Source: TA-20 sp035935115 (GTDB lineage: Archaea > Thermoproteota > Nitrososphaeria > Nitrososphaerales > Nitrosopumilaceae). From it: a stretch of 42,284 nucleotides of DNA. A program made the position numbers and the translations under genes. The stretch spans positions 1 through 42,284 of the forward strand of contig DASYXK010000023.1 of NCBI GenBank assembly GCA_035935115.1, given 5' to 3'. A model generated the notes under the pieces. That model searched no databases, was not told the DNA's origin, and worked only from the letters and a program-made list of their open reading frames with translations. Below, in pieces: positions 23,897 through 32,831 of the stretch (positions are counted from its first letter, which is position 1; each line of letters opens with the position of its first letter).

Positions 23897-24505
23897 CTAT
23901 TTTGTTGGTTTCTTCTCCGCTGGTTTTGCAGCTGCTGGTTTCGAATCTTTTGCTGGAGCTGCTGCACCACCCTTTGCTGGAGCTGTTGCTGGAGCTGCTG
24001 TACCGCCTTCTGCTGGAGCTGCTACACCTTCTGGAACTGCACCAGGTGGAAGAACTTTACCTCCTTTACGAACTCCAACTGCGCCACCCTTTCTTCCGGT
24101 AGTGCGTGTTCTCTGACCCCTAACCTTTAATCCATAAGTATGACGAAAACCTCTCCAACTGTTTGTATTTTTTTCCCGCTCGATATCATTTCTAACATTA
24201 AATTCTATATCCGAAGTAATCAAGTGTAAGTTTTCTCCAGAATCCATATCTTTCCGTCTATTTAGAAACCATGAAGGTACGTTAATTGATGATGGATTTT
24301 TCATTACCTTTTCTATTTCTTCTACTTGAGATTCAGTAAGAAATCCAATATTGCTATTCTGGTCTATCTTAAGAACATCTAAGATTGCTTTGGCAAAGTT
24401 GTAACCTATTCCTCTTACTTGACCTACTCCTATGATCATTTTTTTTGCTCCAGGAACGTCTTTTCCAGCAATCCTAACAATGTGTCTGTATTCTTGTGAA
24501 GACAA
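23897..24505 (-). CDS. rps13: Small-subunit ribosomal protein uS13 with long Ala/Pro/Lys tail
   Basis: The uS13 core is clear: RHIVRIAGKDVPGAKKM, GVGQVRGIGYNFAKAILD, the dimer-region helix, WRGFRHTYGLKVRGQRTRTTGRKG. Behind the basic RKG segment is a tail of about 55 residues almost wholly Ala, Pro, Gly, Thr and Lys, ending in Lys-rich repeats. Typical archaeal uS13 ends close to the core, so this is an extension. The tail DNA is repetitive (GCTGGAGCTGCT-like units on the plus strand). The start is TTG at 24505, about 30 bases after a TATA-like box; a TTG three codons earlier at 24514 is possible but less well spaced. It is the first gene of the rps13-rps4 pair. Confidence 0.93.
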   Translation of the reverse strand: MSSQEYRHIVRIAGKDVPGAKKMIIGVGQVRGIGYNFAKAILDVLKIDQNSNIGFLTESQVEEIEKVMKNPSSINVPSWFLNRRKDMDSGENLHLITSDIEFNVRNDIEREKNTNSWRGFRHTYGLKVRGQRTRTTGRKGGAVGVRKGGKVLPPGAVPEGVAAPAEGGTAAPATAPAKGGAAAPAKDSKPAAAKPAEKKPTK

Positions 24506-24530
24506 GTAAAACAAAATTTCCTATAACCCC

Positions 24531-24539
24531 GATAAAAAC
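24531..24539 (-). promoter_or_regulatory. TATA-like box for rps13-rps4
   Basis: The minus strand reads GTTTTTATC, centred about 30 bases before the TTG at 24505. Confidence 0.4.
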
Positions 24540-24557
24540 CATGCTAAAGCAAACAAT

Positions 24558-24567
24558 ACTTTAAATC
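24558..24567 (+). promoter_or_regulatory. TATA-like box for the AAA+/VWA unit
   Basis: ACTTTAAATC is centred about 27 bases before the TTG at 24590, supporting a leaderless TTG start. Confidence 0.45.
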
Positions 24568-24589
24568 GCATTTAGACTAATTTACCATA

Positions 24590-26224
24590 TTGACGCAGGA
24601 ATCTGAAAATCTTGTAAGACGAAGCTATTCTTCAACTCCGAAATATACTGAAGTAATGGCGGGTCTCCCTGAAGATTATAAACAAATCAAGACTCTAGGT
24701 GATCTTTTAGAAATTAACTATAAAATAGTTGGAGCTAAAGAACAGCTTCGGCAAAACCTAATTTCAAAAATGCTGACAAATGAGACCAAATATCCAGAAA
24801 TTATTGGATTTGAGGATGATGTAATTCCTGCACTAGATAGAGCAATCTTGGCGTGTCATGATGTGATGCTAGTTGGACAAATTGGCCAAGCAAAAACAAA
24901 GATTACCCACACCATTTCCAAGAATCTGTTGTCACCAATCCCGGTTATCAAAGGAAGTGTAACAAATGACTCTCCAATGGATCTGCCTCAAGACGAGATG
25001 ATTTCATTATTAGAAGATAAAGAAAGCACAACGTCGGTTCCAAAATTTTACATGGATTCTGAAAGTATGGAAAAAATTCGTAACAACAAACTTGATACTA
25101 AAATTGAATGGGTTGAAGGCAAGGACAGATACAAGTATGTACTTGCTACACCTGATATATCAGTCAAAGATCTTGTTGGACAAATAGATGCAATTAAAAT
25201 TACAAAAAAAGGAACGGAAATGTATCAGATTGAATCCTATTCGCCAGGTCAGTTGATGCAAGCAAAACATGGTCTCTTTTGCATAGATGAATTACCTGTG
25301 CTTGATACAAGAAAGCAAGTTGCACTACTTTCCGTTCTTCAGGAGGGCAGGTTTACAACTGGTGCTTATCCTGTTATATTTGAACCAAAGACTGTCTTTT
25401 TTGCAACTGCAAACCCGATTGATTATACACATTCTGGTAAGATAATAGAGCCTCTTTATGACAGACTAAAAAGCCACATTCACACTCACTATCCAAAATC
25501 AATAGAAGATGAAATGTTAATCATAATACAAGAAGCAAAAATCTCAAAATCATTCATTCCAATTTTCATGTTAAGAATTTTAGCAAAAATAATTCAAGAT
25601 GCACGTGTAAGTAACGAAGTAAATCAAGACAAGGGAGTAAGTGTACGCATGGGTGTGCATAGCCTTGAGCTTTTAGTTGGTGAATCTGAGCGAGCGCGAG
25701 CTGTGTCACACAAAGTTCTTGCAATTCCACGACCTTCTGACATATTTTGCATCAGTCAAGCTACAAAATTTGAGCTTACAGAGATGGATGACACCATTGA
25801 AAATAGAGAGAAAGTACTTAATGATTTAATTACAATCTCACTCAAAGAGACTTCACTTGAATATGTAAAAGGAACTGATCTCTCCATATTGGAACGGATT
25901 AAACAAGAATTTGAAGGCAAGACATTTCAAGTTTCTCAAAAGATCCTAGGTGCAAATAGCATGCAAATTTCGTATGAAAACCAACTAAAGAATTTTGAAA
26001 CTATGAAAGCTTTGATTGGAACAATATATGAAAAAATATCCGATGAACAAAAAGAATTTGAGAAAAAAACACAGAAACATAATATGAGATCTGAATATCT
26101 TTCCATATCCGAAAGTGCAAAAAGTGAACTAAGAGCCGCGATAACAGAGTTGGTGCTAGAAGGACTATGTGCAATAGATCCAAAAATCCTTGACAAAAAA
26201 GAGGCCGGATTTGTTGCAGCCTAA
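24590..26224 (+). CDS. AAA+ ATPase of the MoxR/magnesium-chelatase I type
   Basis: 544 residues. Walker A is GQIGQAKT at 96-103, the GxxGxAKT form usual in MoxR proteins. A long insert with DLVGQIDAIKI and SPGQLMQAKHGLFCIDELPVLD (Walker B plus the loop preceding it) resembles the Mg-chelatase I subunit. ALLSVLQEGRF and TVFFATANPID (sensor 1) follow. The C-terminal ~170 residues are helical, with a charged coiled stretch. Proteins of this class pair with VWA proteins to load metals or mature client enzymes. The pair partner follows at once, overlapping by up to 35 bases. No CobN/ChlH large subunit is present nearby. The start is TTG at 24590; ATG at 24656 is the alternative. Confidence 0.85.
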   Translation: MTQESENLVRRSYSSTPKYTEVMAGLPEDYKQIKTLGDLLEINYKIVGAKEQLRQNLISKMLTNETKYPEIIGFEDDVIPALDRAILACHDVMLVGQIGQAKTKITHTISKNLLSPIPVIKGSVTNDSPMDLPQDEMISLLEDKESTTSVPKFYMDSESMEKIRNNKLDTKIEWVEGKDRYKYVLATPDISVKDLVGQIDAIKITKKGTEMYQIESYSPGQLMQAKHGLFCIDELPVLDTRKQVALLSVLQEGRFTTGAYPVIFEPKTVFFATANPIDYTHSGKIIEPLYDRLKSHIHTHYPKSIEDEMLIIIQEAKISKSFIPIFMLRILAKIIQDARVSNEVNQDKGVSVRMGVHSLELLVGESERARAVSHKVLAIPRPSDIFCISQATKFELTEMDDTIENREKVLNDLITISLKETSLEYVKGTDLSILERIKQEFEGKTFQVSQKILGANSMQISYENQLKNFETMKALIGTIYEKISDEQKEFEKKTQKHNMRSEYLSISESAKSELRAAITELVLEGLCAIDPKILDKKEAGFVAA

Positions 26225-27557
26225 ATCCAAAAATTTTGTCTATTTTTTAAACCAAGAAAATGACAATAAAACATCCAATATTGAGGTGTCAAACAAAATG
26301 CTACAAAAAATCCTCCAGACAATGGCAAAACAAGCTCTAAAAGAAAAAACGCCCAACGTTCAGGAACTTGATCGTATCTTAGAGGGAGTTGTTCAACAAT
26401 CTCACGAAAAATCAGAAATACAACAAAACCAGGAAGAAAAAGAAACAGACATTCAAGGAACAGGTGAGTCAATCACAAAGTACTTGCAAAAAATTGGTTA
26501 TCTCAAGGACGAAAAAAAATGGTTGACAAACAAGGCATTTTTTGAGATTGGGGGAAAACTGCTACATGATGTAATGAAGTCGATAAGTGAAGGAGGATTT
26601 GGATTCCATGAAACAAAAAATGTTGGTGCAGGAAGTGTCATCATGGACACTACAAAAAAACTAGAACTTGGTGATGATATGAGAAATCTTAACATTCCAC
26701 AAACCATACTAAACTCGATTCAAAGAATTAAAAAATCTTCAGAAATCAAATTTCCAATCTTTCTAAATATTGATGATTTTGAAGAATTTGAGACAATTGA
26801 AGAGACCAAAGCTGCTGTTGTGTATTGTATTGATCTCAGCTCTACCATGAAATATTCCGTTAGTTCAGGAGAAGGAAGCAGAATAGAAGCTGCAAAAAAA
26901 GCACTTTGGGCCTTGTATGTTTTAAATAAAAAATTTTTTCCTAATGATTCTATTTACGTGGTTGGTTTTGGTTCTCTTGCATCAGAAGTAGATCCTTATG
27001 ACATTCCATACTTGAAAACATACGATGCAAATGACAATTTTTTACATTACACAAATTATCAGGCAGCATTTAGACTAGCATTAAAAATTTTAAAACGTGA
27101 CGGTTCTCAAAATAAAAGAATAGTAATGATAACAGACGGTCAACCAAGTGCTAGTTTTATTGACAACGAATCTCAAAAAAAGGATATACTTTCTGACAAG
27201 CCATACTCTCACTTTTACAAACCTGATGAAGCCACACTTTTGAAACTACAAAATGAACGCGATATAAAATTGGATATGGGTGGAGAGATGGTGTATCTTT
27301 GTTATCGGTATAGGCAGATTGATCCAGTAATAGATGCCAAAACTCTCTTTGAGGCAAAAAAATGTAAGCGTGAAGGAATTGGAATTGATACTATTATGGT
27401 AAGTGAGGAAGTTGAACTTTTGAACTATGTAGAAGGATTGGAAAGGCAGCTTAAAGGAAGGGCATATTACATAAACCCAGAGAATATTGATAAGATATTG
27501 ATTACCGATTTCATTTCAAACAAGAAGAAAATACTGAGTTCCAAGCAGGCATGGTAA
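26190..27557 (+). CDS. VWA-domain protein, partner of the AAA+ ATPase
   Basis: About 455 residues. The N-terminal ~200 residues are Lys/Glu/Gln-rich and helical. From about residue 209 there is a von Willebrand A domain with a MIDAS metal site: DLSST at 215-219, a Thr in HYTNYQAAF, and Asp in VMITDGQP. The layout resembles ChlD/BchD/CoxE partners of AAA+ ATPases, which bind metal through MIDAS and link the motor to a client. The frame begins at TTG 26190; TTGs at 26211/26214, preceded by GAGG, are also plausible and would cut the overlap with the ATPase. The last bases overlap the winged-helix gene. No membrane span or signal peptide is evident, so a cytosolic complex is likely. Confidence 0.82.
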   Translation: MTKKRPDLLQPKSKNFVYFLNQENDNKTSNIEVSNKMLQKILQTMAKQALKEKTPNVQELDRILEGVVQQSHEKSEIQQNQEEKETDIQGTGESITKYLQKIGYLKDEKKWLTNKAFFEIGGKLLHDVMKSISEGGFGFHETKNVGAGSVIMDTTKKLELGDDMRNLNIPQTILNSIQRIKKSSEIKFPIFLNIDDFEEFETIEETKAAVVYCIDLSSTMKYSVSSGEGSRIEAAKKALWALYVLNKKFFPNDSIYVVGFGSLASEVDPYDIPYLKTYDANDNFLHYTNYQAAFRLALKILKRDGSQNKRIVMITDGQPSASFIDNESQKKDILSDKPYSHFYKPDEATLLKLQNERDIKLDMGGEMVYLCYRYRQIDPVIDAKTLFEAKKCKREGIGIDTIMVSEEVELLNYVEGLERQLKGRAYYINPENIDKILITDFISNKKKILSSKQAW

Positions 27558-27871
27558 AAATGGATAAAAATTATGACAAACAAAAAATGTTAGAAATTTT
27601 AGTAGATCCAGACGTTTCTGTGATATTATCAGAACTTGAGGATGGGAGCAAGGATTCTTCATATCTAGTAGAAAAATTACAGATATCCGACACAGAAATA
27701 AAAGAAAGATTAGTGTATGTAATACAATGTGGTTTTGTTAAACTAGATCTGGATGAAAATAAAACCATCTACACTGTTAACAAGGAAAAACTAAATGATA
27801 TTATGGAGATGGATGAGAATTTTTCAGGAGTTGTTGACGGTTTAACTGAGCTTGATCAGTATCTTAACTAA
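27551..27871 (+). CDS. Small winged-helix-like protein
   Basis: 106 residues. The middle part, ILSELEDGSKDSSYLVEKLQISDTEIKERL..IQCGFVKL, is a helix-turn-helix followed by a two-strand wing (DENKTIYTVNKEKL), with a Glu/Asp-rich helix at the end. It overlaps the VWA gene by 7 bases, so the three genes are one translationally coupled unit. The protein may act as a regulator of the unit or as a structural adaptor; nothing in the sequence decides this. An alternative ATG lies 3 codons in. The 3' end overlaps the opposing membrane-protein gene by 8 bases. Confidence 0.72.
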   Translation: MVKMDKNYDKQKMLEILVDPDVSVILSELEDGSKDSSYLVEKLQISDTEIKERLVYVIQCGFVKLDLDENKTIYTVNKEKLNDIMEMDENFSGVVDGLTELDQYLN

Positions 27872-28373
27872 TGCTGGACTTACCACGATTCTTAACAAGA
27901 TACATTATTCCTATTGCAAGGCCACTTAGCCCTGCTATAAGTAGAATAAAACTACACATGTCTATTAATGATATGTTTTGTGGATAATTTCCTATTACTG
28001 CTAAAATTTGGACTTCTCGCGATCCTTGATTTTCGATTTGTATTTTGTATGTTCCACTAGTAGAAATGAGAAAATTTTCTTGGAGCGGGCTTTTTGTTAT
28101 TGATTTTGATATAATTGTCTCGCCTACGGGATTAAAAATACTCGCTTTGATATTGTCATCTTCTTGAAAATTTGTAATTTGAACAGAATAAACGCCATTT
28201 TGATTCTTTGTTGGATCAAGATCTTTTGTTAGTATCATTGATGTCCCAGACAAAAGGTTTTGCTGCTGATTTATAACACTCCAATTTATTAGTTGAGATT
28301 CATAAAACGTAAGTGCAATTCCGATAATTACCCAAATTGCGCTGATTATAATAACTAGTTTGAATTTTTTCAC
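27864..28373 (-). CDS. Two-span membrane protein with an exported beta-rich domain (unknown)
   Basis: 169 residues. A basic MKKFK head is followed by a hydrophobic helix (LVIIISAIWVIIGIALTFYE). A ~105-residue beta-rich segment comes next with GVYSVQITNF, ASIFNPVGETIISKS and SGTYKIQIENQG, and a second helix at about 137-158 precedes a short basic end. This predicts an external domain held by two membrane spans, with strand spacing reminiscent of GOLD/Ig-like folds. The function is not recognised. It is convergent with the AAA+/VWA/winged-helix unit and divergent from the S-layer-like gene. Confidence 0.68.
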   Translation of the reverse strand: MKKFKLVIIISAIWVIIGIALTFYESQLINWSVINQQQNLLSGTSMILTKDLDPTKNQNGVYSVQITNFQEDDNIKASIFNPVGETIISKSITKSPLQENFLISTSGTYKIQIENQGSREVQILAVIGNYPQNISLIDMCSFILLIAGLSGLAIGIMYLVKNRGKSSIS

Positions 28374-28464
28374 AGCAAAAGTTGAAGATAACCCTAGTTA
28401 AAACTTGGGATTGTACATAAATAAATTAAAAATATAAAAAATATTTTTCATGTCTAAAATTTAG

Positions 28465-28475
28465 ATTATTTTATC
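28465..28475 (+). promoter_or_regulatory. TATA-like box for the S-layer-like gene
   Basis: ATTATTTTATC is centred about 67 bases before the ATG at 28538. If used, the mRNA has a leader of about 40 bases, in contrast to the leaderless genes around it. Confidence 0.4.
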
Positions 28476-28513
28476 TACATAAGTACAAATCATTCGACAA
28501 CAATATTTGCAAG

Positions 28514-28538
28514 TTCTACAACTCATGTAAATGTAGAA
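28514..28538 (+). promoter_or_regulatory. Inverted repeat abutting the start codon of the S-layer-like gene
   Basis: TTCTACA (28514-28520) and TGTAGAA (28532-28538) are exact inverted repeats with an 11-base loop; the last A is the A of the ATG. It could form an mRNA hairpin at the ribosome entry site or serve as a dyad operator. Confidence 0.5.
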
Positions 28539-31500
28539 TGAATTTGTATACTACGACGGCTTTTACTCTTATAATACTTCTTACTACAACTACACCACTT
28601 TCAGTCATTAATGTGCATGCTTACTCTGATCATCCCGATCTGTTTGTATCTGCAGAAAATAGTCTTTTTGAGAACCATTTTTCAGGAGCTATGGTAATAG
28701 AAGTAGTTGTAAGAGACAGTAGGATTGCTTCGCTTGATCAACAACAAGGTGAACCAACTGTTACACTAAATGGAAGCCCTCTTAGGATGGTGCAAGGCTC
28801 TAGTGGAGATTGGTATGCGTTTTTTGCAAATGTCGATAAAGCAAAACAAGCAGATCAGATTTCATTAACAGGAACAGCTGGACAAAACTTAGATTTTGGA
28901 GTTTTTTGTGATAGACGCACTGATCCATCAGTACTAGGCACCAGTTTCTCACAAACTGACGGTGTTGCGATTCCTGCTTCTAATGGAATAACTGGTGCAA
29001 CTCAAGGTACTGCATCATTTACTGCATGTACTGGTAATTTAGGAACTCCTACCAACCAAATGAATGTGATTAGAAATTCGCCTAGTCTTAACACAAATTC
29101 TAATGTAAAACTTGGTCAAATCGGGATAAATACTAATGCATGGCCACTTATTCAGCTTTTTACTTTTAGTAACAGTGTAACTATAGAATATGATAAAGCA
29201 GGTGGTTCTGAAATTGTAAACCTGACATATGATTATATGACTGACCTTTCCTTGAAACTTGACAGAAGTGGTTATCCGCAAGGCTCTGATGTTTTTGCAA
29301 CAATAAATGATATGCAACTCAATGAAGATCCTACTGCTATAAATTCATGGACATTCAATGTTAATTCGCCAATAGCAACCTTCTATCAAGCATTTCCAGA
29401 ATCCGGTGCTGCTCCTGGAGGTTCAGGACTAGTAAACTTGTACCCAAATCTTAGCAGCTTGGGTTTTAAGGATAATGGACATGTTGAAATGAATTTGGGT
29501 TCTGTTGCAAAATTGAAAACGAATCAACTTCAAACTGCTACATCAATCACGAGTGGAGCTACTTATAATAAATTAGTGACATTTGTAGAAACTGCGCCAA
29601 ATTCAGGAATTTTTGAAAGCTCATATGCTAGTAAATCTACAATTGGAATTTTAAATAATGCGCCAAGGTTTCAATCGGCTTCAATATCTTACAATTCACA
29701 ATCTTTTTCAATATTATCTGGTACTGCTAATGCGGATCTATCTCTTGGTGCGCCACCTAATGTACAATTAAATTCTAATCAGAAACCAACACTGTCTCTT
29801 GTTGCACCAAATGGACAATTTAATCCTGGTCAAAAAACAACCATAACACTTGTAGATAGTAATCAAAACCTTAATGGAGCAATAATTGAACATTTGGATG
29901 ATTTTAGAAGCTCTGCAATATTACCAACACTAAAACTTGGAAATCCAGTTACACTGAACAGCGTATCGAACGTACAATTTTATCCAAGTTCAATTGGCTT
30001 TGCCGGAGGAATATCAGTCCCATCTAATGTACCTGACTCAAATTCTGCTAGATTGATAATTGATACTACAACTTCGCCCAATGGTCCTTTTAAAAAAATT
30101 ACATTAAATCTTGGGATCACAGAACAAACTCTGAAAAGTCTGTTCATTGATGTAAGTCAACCAAATTCAGGTGGAACAAATTGGATAAATTATGATCTAA
30201 GATCATTTCAACAACAGCTTGGGATTAATTCTTTTTCGGATACAAGTATGACGCTTTATTTTGGTACCTTAGGAAATAACCCAGTTCAGATCTTGGCCCC
30301 TGGTAACATCTCTTCTGGAAACGGCCTTATTCAAATAACCGATGCTAATGTAGCGACAATAAATGCAATATCTCCATCATCTCCGGCGTTTCTAGAAATT
30401 AATTTTGATGCATCTGGTAGTCCAACAAACGGAGGTGCAATCTCAAGTGAAACAGATACTCAACCAATTGTGTTTGATCTATTTTCTTTTGGAAATCAAA
30501 ATAATCAAAAAATAAACAATGCAATATACAGAGCTGAACTACAAGAAACATCTAGCAATTCTGGTATCTTTACGGGAACTTTGGAATATGTGATTACAAA
30601 TCAATTAAATCAATATGATCCGAATTTAATCAAAAGTCTCCGTACATTTGGTCAGGATATAAAGTTCCTTGTAAATGATCAATTGACAGATAATAATGCA
30701 ATCCATCTTTCAATCTCAGGTGTTTCAGCTAGCGGTGGAAATAAAATTTCAAGTTTACAATCTGGTGTCCAAACACACACAGGAATAGTTACACTTGATT
30801 CGCAAAGCTATGGACTTGGGCGACCTGTTACTATAACCCTAAATGATCCAGATCTTAGTACAGATCCAAATGCAATTCAGACATATACTACAGTAAATGA
30901 TCCTAATTCTCCTGCAGATGATACTGTAGGAGATTCAAGTGGTAACATACTTTTAGAAGTTTGGATTAAAGGATTCAGATTTCATCACTGTACAGTAAGC
31001 GGTGTGACACATGGAGGACTTGCTGCAACAGGATTTACTCTTACTGAAACTGGTCCGGGAACAGGAATTTTCAAAGGAAGCTTTGGCATGCCAACACAAA
31101 TTTGTAATAAAGATGGAACAGCACTAATTTCTCCAACAGGAGGAAGCGTTCAAGTATGGTACCATGATTTCAGAGACGCTTTTGGACGATCAGTGATTGT
31201 AGGTCTGTCTCCTTCATCTCCTACACAATCTTATCCTACTTCAACACAATCTTCTACAACTCAGCAAACTCAAACCCCATATCCTGTAATCAGCATAAAT
31301 CCACAGATGACAGATAATTATAATAGACCATTATTGGAAAAACCAACAGTTGGAACAAATCTCAATTTTGTAACACAGATTTCAAATAATGATAATCTGT
31401 TGACAAAAGGTTATTCCTACATAATACAAGTAAAAGATGAAAACGACAGAGTTGTGTATATCAACTTGGTAGATGGATATGTTAACCCTACAAGTAAAAA

Positions 31501-31633
31501 AACAGCGGAACTTTCTTGGACTCCTAACTCTACAGGTAAATATACTGTAGAAATTTTTGTATGGGACAAAAATGGAATTGCATTACCTCTTACACAAAAA
31601 ACAATGTATGACGTAGAAGTTATTTCTAAATAA
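28538..31633 (+). CDS. Large exported S-layer-like surface protein
   Basis: 1031 residues. A short hydrophobic signal peptide (about 1-28, predicted cut after VHA) precedes a long Ser/Thr/Asn-rich beta protein with many N-x-S/T sites. Repeated elements are visible: TITLVDSNQNLN near 430 and TITLNDPDLSTD near 770, and a GIF-x-G/S motif (NSGIFESS, NSGIFTGT, GTGIFKGS) near 356, 672 and 840. These resemble the repeating domains of thaumarchaeal S-layer proteins, which are usually longer. A Thr/Ser/Gln linker (about 890-912) leads to a C-terminal Ig-like domain. There is no C-terminal membrane helix or PEFG signal, so attachment would be through other surface proteins. A leader of about 40 bases and a dyad precede the ATG. 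Confidence 0.82.
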   Translation: MNLYTTTAFTLIILLTTTTPLSVINVHAYSDHPDLFVSAENSLFENHFSGAMVIEVVVRDSRIASLDQQQGEPTVTLNGSPLRMVQGSSGDWYAFFANVDKAKQADQISLTGTAGQNLDFGVFCDRRTDPSVLGTSFSQTDGVAIPASNGITGATQGTASFTACTGNLGTPTNQMNVIRNSPSLNTNSNVKLGQIGINTNAWPLIQLFTFSNSVTIEYDKAGGSEIVNLTYDYMTDLSLKLDRSGYPQGSDVFATINDMQLNEDPTAINSWTFNVNSPIATFYQAFPESGAAPGGSGLVNLYPNLSSLGFKDNGHVEMNLGSVAKLKTNQLQTATSITSGATYNKLVTFVETAPNSGIFESSYASKSTIGILNNAPRFQSASISYNSQSFSILSGTANADLSLGAPPNVQLNSNQKPTLSLVAPNGQFNPGQKTTITLVDSNQNLNGAIIEHLDDFRSSAILPTLKLGNPVTLNSVSNVQFYPSSIGFAGGISVPSNVPDSNSARLIIDTTTSPNGPFKKITLNLGITEQTLKSLFIDVSQPNSGGTNWINYDLRSFQQQLGINSFSDTSMTLYFGTLGNNPVQILAPGNISSGNGLIQITDANVATINAISPSSPAFLEINFDASGSPTNGGAISSETDTQPIVFDLFSFGNQNNQKINNAIYRAELQETSSNSGIFTGTLEYVITNQLNQYDPNLIKSLRTFGQDIKFLVNDQLTDNNAIHLSISGVSASGGNKISSLQSGVQTHTGIVTLDSQSYGLGRPVTITLNDPDLSTDPNAIQTYTTVNDPNSPADDTVGDSSGNILLEVWIKGFRFHHCTVSGVTHGGLAATGFTLTETGPGTGIFKGSFGMPTQICNKDGTALISPTGGSVQVWYHDFRDAFGRSVIVGLSPSSPTQSYPTSTQSSTTQQTQTPYPVISINPQMTDNYNRPLLEKPTVGTNLNFVTQISNNDNLLTKGYSYIIQVKDENDRVVYINLVDGYVNPTSKKTAELSWTPNSTGKYTVEIFVWDKNGIALPLTQKTMYDVEVISK

Positions 31634-31663
31634 ACAATTAGTTGTTTAAATTATGATGTTTTT
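31631..31663 (+). terminator. Hairpin plus T-run terminator of the S-layer-like gene
   Basis: TAAACAA (31631-31637) and TTGTTTA (31642-31648) form a 7-base perfect stem around TTAG, starting at the stop codon itself. A T6 tract follows about 10 bases later. Most genes here end without such a stem. Confidence 0.55.
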
Positions 31664-31673
31664 TCTATTAAAT

Positions 31674-32831
31674 CTAAAAATTATATTTTTCTTTGTATGG
31701 TGAAACCGTGCGTAATTCTTTTACTACTTTTTTTAAGACCTGAACAGTTTCATTAATCTCTTCTTCCGTGTTTGTTATTCCGATAGTTAAACGCAGAGAT
31801 CCTGTTATTTGTTCATGAGAAAATCCCATTGCTCTAAGTACATGTGATGCTTTTTGCACTTTCACAGAACAAGCAGAACCAGTTGATGCAGCAACTTTAT
31901 TTTCGTCAAGCTTGATTATTAGATCCTCACCATTTACACCAAGAAATGTAAAATGAATATTATTCGGTATTCTTTTTTCAGGATGACCATTAAGTTTGGT
32001 GTATGGGATTTCTTTTAGAATATCAGTGATAAGTTTCATACCTAATTTCCTAAAAAGTTCTTGATTTTGTACAATACTATCATTTGCAAGTTGGCATGCC
32101 ATGCCAAAACCTACGATACTTGCCACATTTTCAGTTCCTGATCTAAGGCCATTTTCTTGACCACCTCCCAAAATGAGAGGATTTATTTTGACTCCTTTTC
32201 TGATGTATAATGCACCGACCCCCTTTGGTCCGTTTATTTTATGAGATGATATGGATAACAAGTCTATGCCAAGTTCCTTTACATTAATGGGAGTTTTTCC
32301 TACTGCTTGTATTGCATCTGTATGAAATACGATTTTTTTATCCTGAGTGATTTTTCCAATCTCTGCAATTGGTTGTATTGTACCAACTTCATTGTTGGCA
32401 GACATTATGCTGACAAGACATGTATCAGAAGAGATTTCTTTTTCAACATCTTCTGGATTTACAAGACCATATTTGTCTACAGGAAGATATGTTATCTGAA
32501 AACCTTCTTCCTCAAGACGTTTACATGGTTCTAATATTGCATCGTGTTCTATGGCAGATGTTATGATGTGCTTACCCTTGTTATGATGCGCAATTCCATA
32601 AAGTGCAGTATTGTTTGATTCTGTGCCTCCTGATGTTATGAGAATCTCACTACTTTCTGCATTTATCAATGACGCGATTCTTTTTCTTGCATTTTGAATT
32701 GCAATGTTGGCAAGACGACCGTACTTGTGAATAGATGAGGGATTTCCATACTGATCTTTGAAATATGGAATCATTTCTTCAATTACTTTTTCATGTACTG
32801 GTGTTGATGCAGCATTATCGAGATATATCAA
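31674..32831 (-). CDS. Cysteine desulfurase (NifS/IscS family, class V aminotransferase fold)
   Basis: 385 residues. This PLP enzyme takes sulfur from cysteine as an enzyme persulfide. N-terminal MIYLDNAASTPVHEKV, the PLP Lys in SSHKINGPKGVGALYI, GGGQENGLRSGTENV, and the active Cys in STGSACSVKV are all present. It overlaps larE by 4 bases, in the same operon as larC and larE, so it is placed to supply sulfur to LarE. It could equally serve Fe-S and tRNA thiolation. The Cys loop length fits the IscS/NifS branch. Confidence 0.93.
   Translation of the reverse strand: MIYLDNAASTPVHEKVIEEMIPYFKDQYGNPSSIHKYGRLANIAIQNARKRIASLINAESSEILITSGGTESNNTALYGIAHHNKGKHIITSAIEHDAILEPCKRLEEEGFQITYLPVDKYGLVNPEDVEKEISSDTCLVSIMSANNEVGTIQPIAEIGKITQDKKIVFHTDAIQAVGKTPINVKELGIDLLSISSHKINGPKGVGALYIRKGVKINPLILGGGQENGLRSGTENVASIVGFGMACQLANDSIVQNQELFRKLGMKLITDILKEIPYTKLNGHPEKRIPNNIHFTFLGVNGEDLIIKLDENKVAASTGSACSVKVQKASHVLRAMGFSHEQITGSLRLTIGITNTEEEINETVQVLKKVVKELRTVSPYKEKYNF

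Noticed and set aside
28374..28464. Possible small gene in the gap upstream of the S-layer-like gene
   Set aside because: The stretch is very AT-rich with frequent stops; it holds promoter-like sequence only.
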